64,000 nucleotides of DNA from Streptomyces virginiae. Its GTDB lineage: Bacteria; Actinomycetota; Actinomycetes; Streptomycetales; Streptomycetaceae. Made by a program: the position numbers and the translations under genes. Shown in pieces: positions 63,172-64,000 of the stretch; the first letter of the stretch is position 1; each line of letters starts with the position of its first letter. The stretch is taken from positions 1-64,000 of the forward strand of contig NZ_JOAK01000041.1 in NCBI RefSeq assembly GCF_000720455.1, given 5' to 3'. Below the pieces are notes generated by a model. It was given only the letters and a program-made list of their open reading frames with translations. It was not told the DNA's origin and did no database searches.

Positions 63172-63723
63172 ATGACGTGGAGCTACGCGCGACGGCGCGA
63201 CGAAGAACCGCAGGAAGCGGTGCGACCGGACACCGGTACGAAGACCCGCCCGGCCCACCCGGCCGTACGGGCACTGGCCATGCTGGCCGCCTTCGCCGGA
63301 ACCGTCCTGTTCAGCGTGGTCCTGGCCCGGCTGACCCTGGAACCCTCCGCCGCCTCGGCGGCCCTCGTGCACGCCAATCTCCAGCCGGGCCGCTCGATCG
63401 GCGCCTACCTGGAGAGCGCGTCGACGGTCGAGGCAGCCCGCCAGGTGGGCGGCAACCTCCTGCTCGGCGTGCCGTTCGGCGTGCTCCTGCCCGTCCTGCT
63501 GCCGCCCGCCCGCGGACTCCTGCGGGTCGCCGTGGTGACCGTGTGCCTGATGACGCTCGTGGAACTGATCCAGGGAGCCCTCGTCACCGGGCGCGTCTTC
63601 GACATCGACGACGTCATCCTCAACACCGCCGGCGCGCTCCTCGGTTACCTCCTGATCGGCCTGCGGCTGGGCCGCGCCGTGCACCCGCGCCGCAGGCACT
63701 GGTGGCACCGCCGCCCTTCGTGA
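63172..63723 (+). CDS. VanZ-like membrane protein
   Basis: 183 residues with four membrane helices. The VanZ landmarks are GGNLLLGVPFGVLLPVLLPP, VTVCLMTLVELIQGALVTGR and VFDIDDVILNTAGALLGYLL, the D-I-D-D-x-x-x-N-T-x-G motif. VanZ-family proteins are associated with teicoplanin resistance or other envelope functions. The ATG at 63172 lacks a strong ribosome site. Located upstream of a lanthipeptide synthetase gene, but with its own terminator-free gap of 98 bases. Confidence 0.87.
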   Translation: MTWSYARRRDEEPQEAVRPDTGTKTRPAHPAVRALAMLAAFAGTVLFSVVLARLTLEPSAASAALVHANLQPGRSIGAYLESASTVEAARQVGGNLLLGVPFGVLLPVLLPPARGLLRVAVVTVCLMTLVELIQGALVTGRVFDIDDVILNTAGALLGYLLIGLRLGRAVHPRRRHWWHRRPS

Positions 63724-63750
63724 CTCGTGAGTACTGCACACCCCGTCGGT

Positions 63751-63766
63751 GACAGCGGTGACTGTC
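63751..63766. promoter_or_regulatory. Inverted repeat upstream of the lanthipeptide synthetase gene
   Basis: GACAG-CGGTGA-CTGTC is a 5-bp perfect inverted repeat (63751-63755 with 63762-63766) inside the 98-base gap before the LanKC gene. It is short, so its role as an operator is only a possibility. Confidence 0.3.
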
Positions 63767-63821
63767 GCACCCCGCGCCGGGCGTGACACCTTCGGGTCTG
63801 CCACCGACCGAGGGAGCAGGT

Positions 63822-64000
63822 GTGAACAAGGGGTACGCCGCCTTCTGCGACGCAGACCGCTGGTTCTACGACGCGCCGTACCGGCGGGCCGGAGAGAGCT
63901 ACCCGGCCGCCCTCGCCCCCGTCCCGCCGGGCTGGCGCTCGCACCGCAGCGGCGACTGGCTCGCCCTGCGCCCCGCCGGCGCCGAACTGCCCGCGCAGGG
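63822..64000 (+). CDS. Class III lanthipeptide synthetase (LanKC), N-terminus only
   Basis: 59 codons from GTG 63822 (GGGAGCAGG upstream), then the window ends in frame. GYAAFCDADRWFYDAPYRRA, PVPPGWRSHRSGDWLALRPA and GAELPAQG are the opening of RamC/LanKC enzymes, the N-terminal lyase domain. Complete proteins are about 850-900 residues, with lyase, Ser/Thr kinase and cyclase domains that phosphorylate, dehydrate and cyclise a precursor peptide. The precursor gene is not in this window and probably follows on the right. Class III versus class IV cannot be settled from this fragment. Confidence 0.8.
   Translation, partial: MNKGYAAFCDADRWFYDAPYRRAGESYPAALAPVPPGWRSHRSGDWLALRPAGAELPAQ

Noticed and set aside
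1..64000. tRNA, rRNA and CRISPR arrays
   Set aside because: No cloverleaf-like segment, rRNA motif or regularly spaced repeat was recognised by eye. A tRNAscan or covariance-model search would be decisive.

Overview
The window is high-GC actinobacterial DNA, almost certainly Streptomyces. GTG and occasional TTG starts are common, third codon positions are G/C-rich, and the gene families (ECF41-type sigma factor, PucR/GAF regulator, DUF6069, class III lanthipeptide synthetase, WXG/Rhs toxins) are typical of the genus. No rRNA, tRNA or CRISPR array was recognised.

Left part (about 1-28 kb) is an accessory, partly decayed region. It opens with a frameshifted C-terminal remnant of a tyrosine recombinase, an APH-like kinase and a secreted lamin-tail protein. 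Next come a DUF4333-like lipoprotein, a frameshifted mycosin-like S8 protease and, head-to-head with it, a large P-loop ATPase whose 5' part is in another frame. From 8.5 to 14.6 kb lies an intact minus-strand polymorphic-toxin operon: SseB-like protein, WXG-like partner, Rhs toxin with a TNT-like tip, and a coupled immunity gene. From 15.7 to 27.3 kb there are small hypothetical genes, orphan immunity-type genes (DUF2185-like, two SUKH proteins and others), a toxin broken by two frameshifts but with an open immunity gene, and a conjugative relaxase locus (MobC-like/relaxase). The relaxase is split by one antisense immunity-type gene, and its 3' end is duplicated around a second.

Right part (about 28-64 kb) is mostly intact chromosome. 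It holds an MHS-type transporter with a GAF/PucR regulator; an SRAP (YedK/HMCES) protein; a three-gene operon of membrane protein, XRE regulator and MDR oxidoreductase behind a palindromic operator; an EEP hydrolase; an ATP-grasp enzyme; a secreted metalloprotease with FnIII and ricin-type domains; an ECF41-type sigma factor; a polysaccharide deacetylase; a nitrobindin-like protein; and a second EF-G with a short upstream ORF. It continues with an iron-box-controlled siderophore-type acetyltransferase, a two-component system divergent from a PepSY-like protein, an FAD monooxygenase, and a coupled small ORF/ECF sigma/IclR unit. The end carries nadE, a HAD phosphatase, a PRC-barrel protein, a glutamate-synthase-like FMN enzyme, a PoxB-type TPP enzyme, YihY and VanZ-like membrane proteins, and the first 59 codons of a LanKC lanthipeptide synthetase cut by the window edge.

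The strongest themes are a toxin/immunity graveyard built into a mobilisation locus, a possible protease-ATPase conflict module, and several readable regulatory sites: an iron box, triple CTTCAG repeats, a TGACAC palindrome and a perfect 32-bp palindrome.
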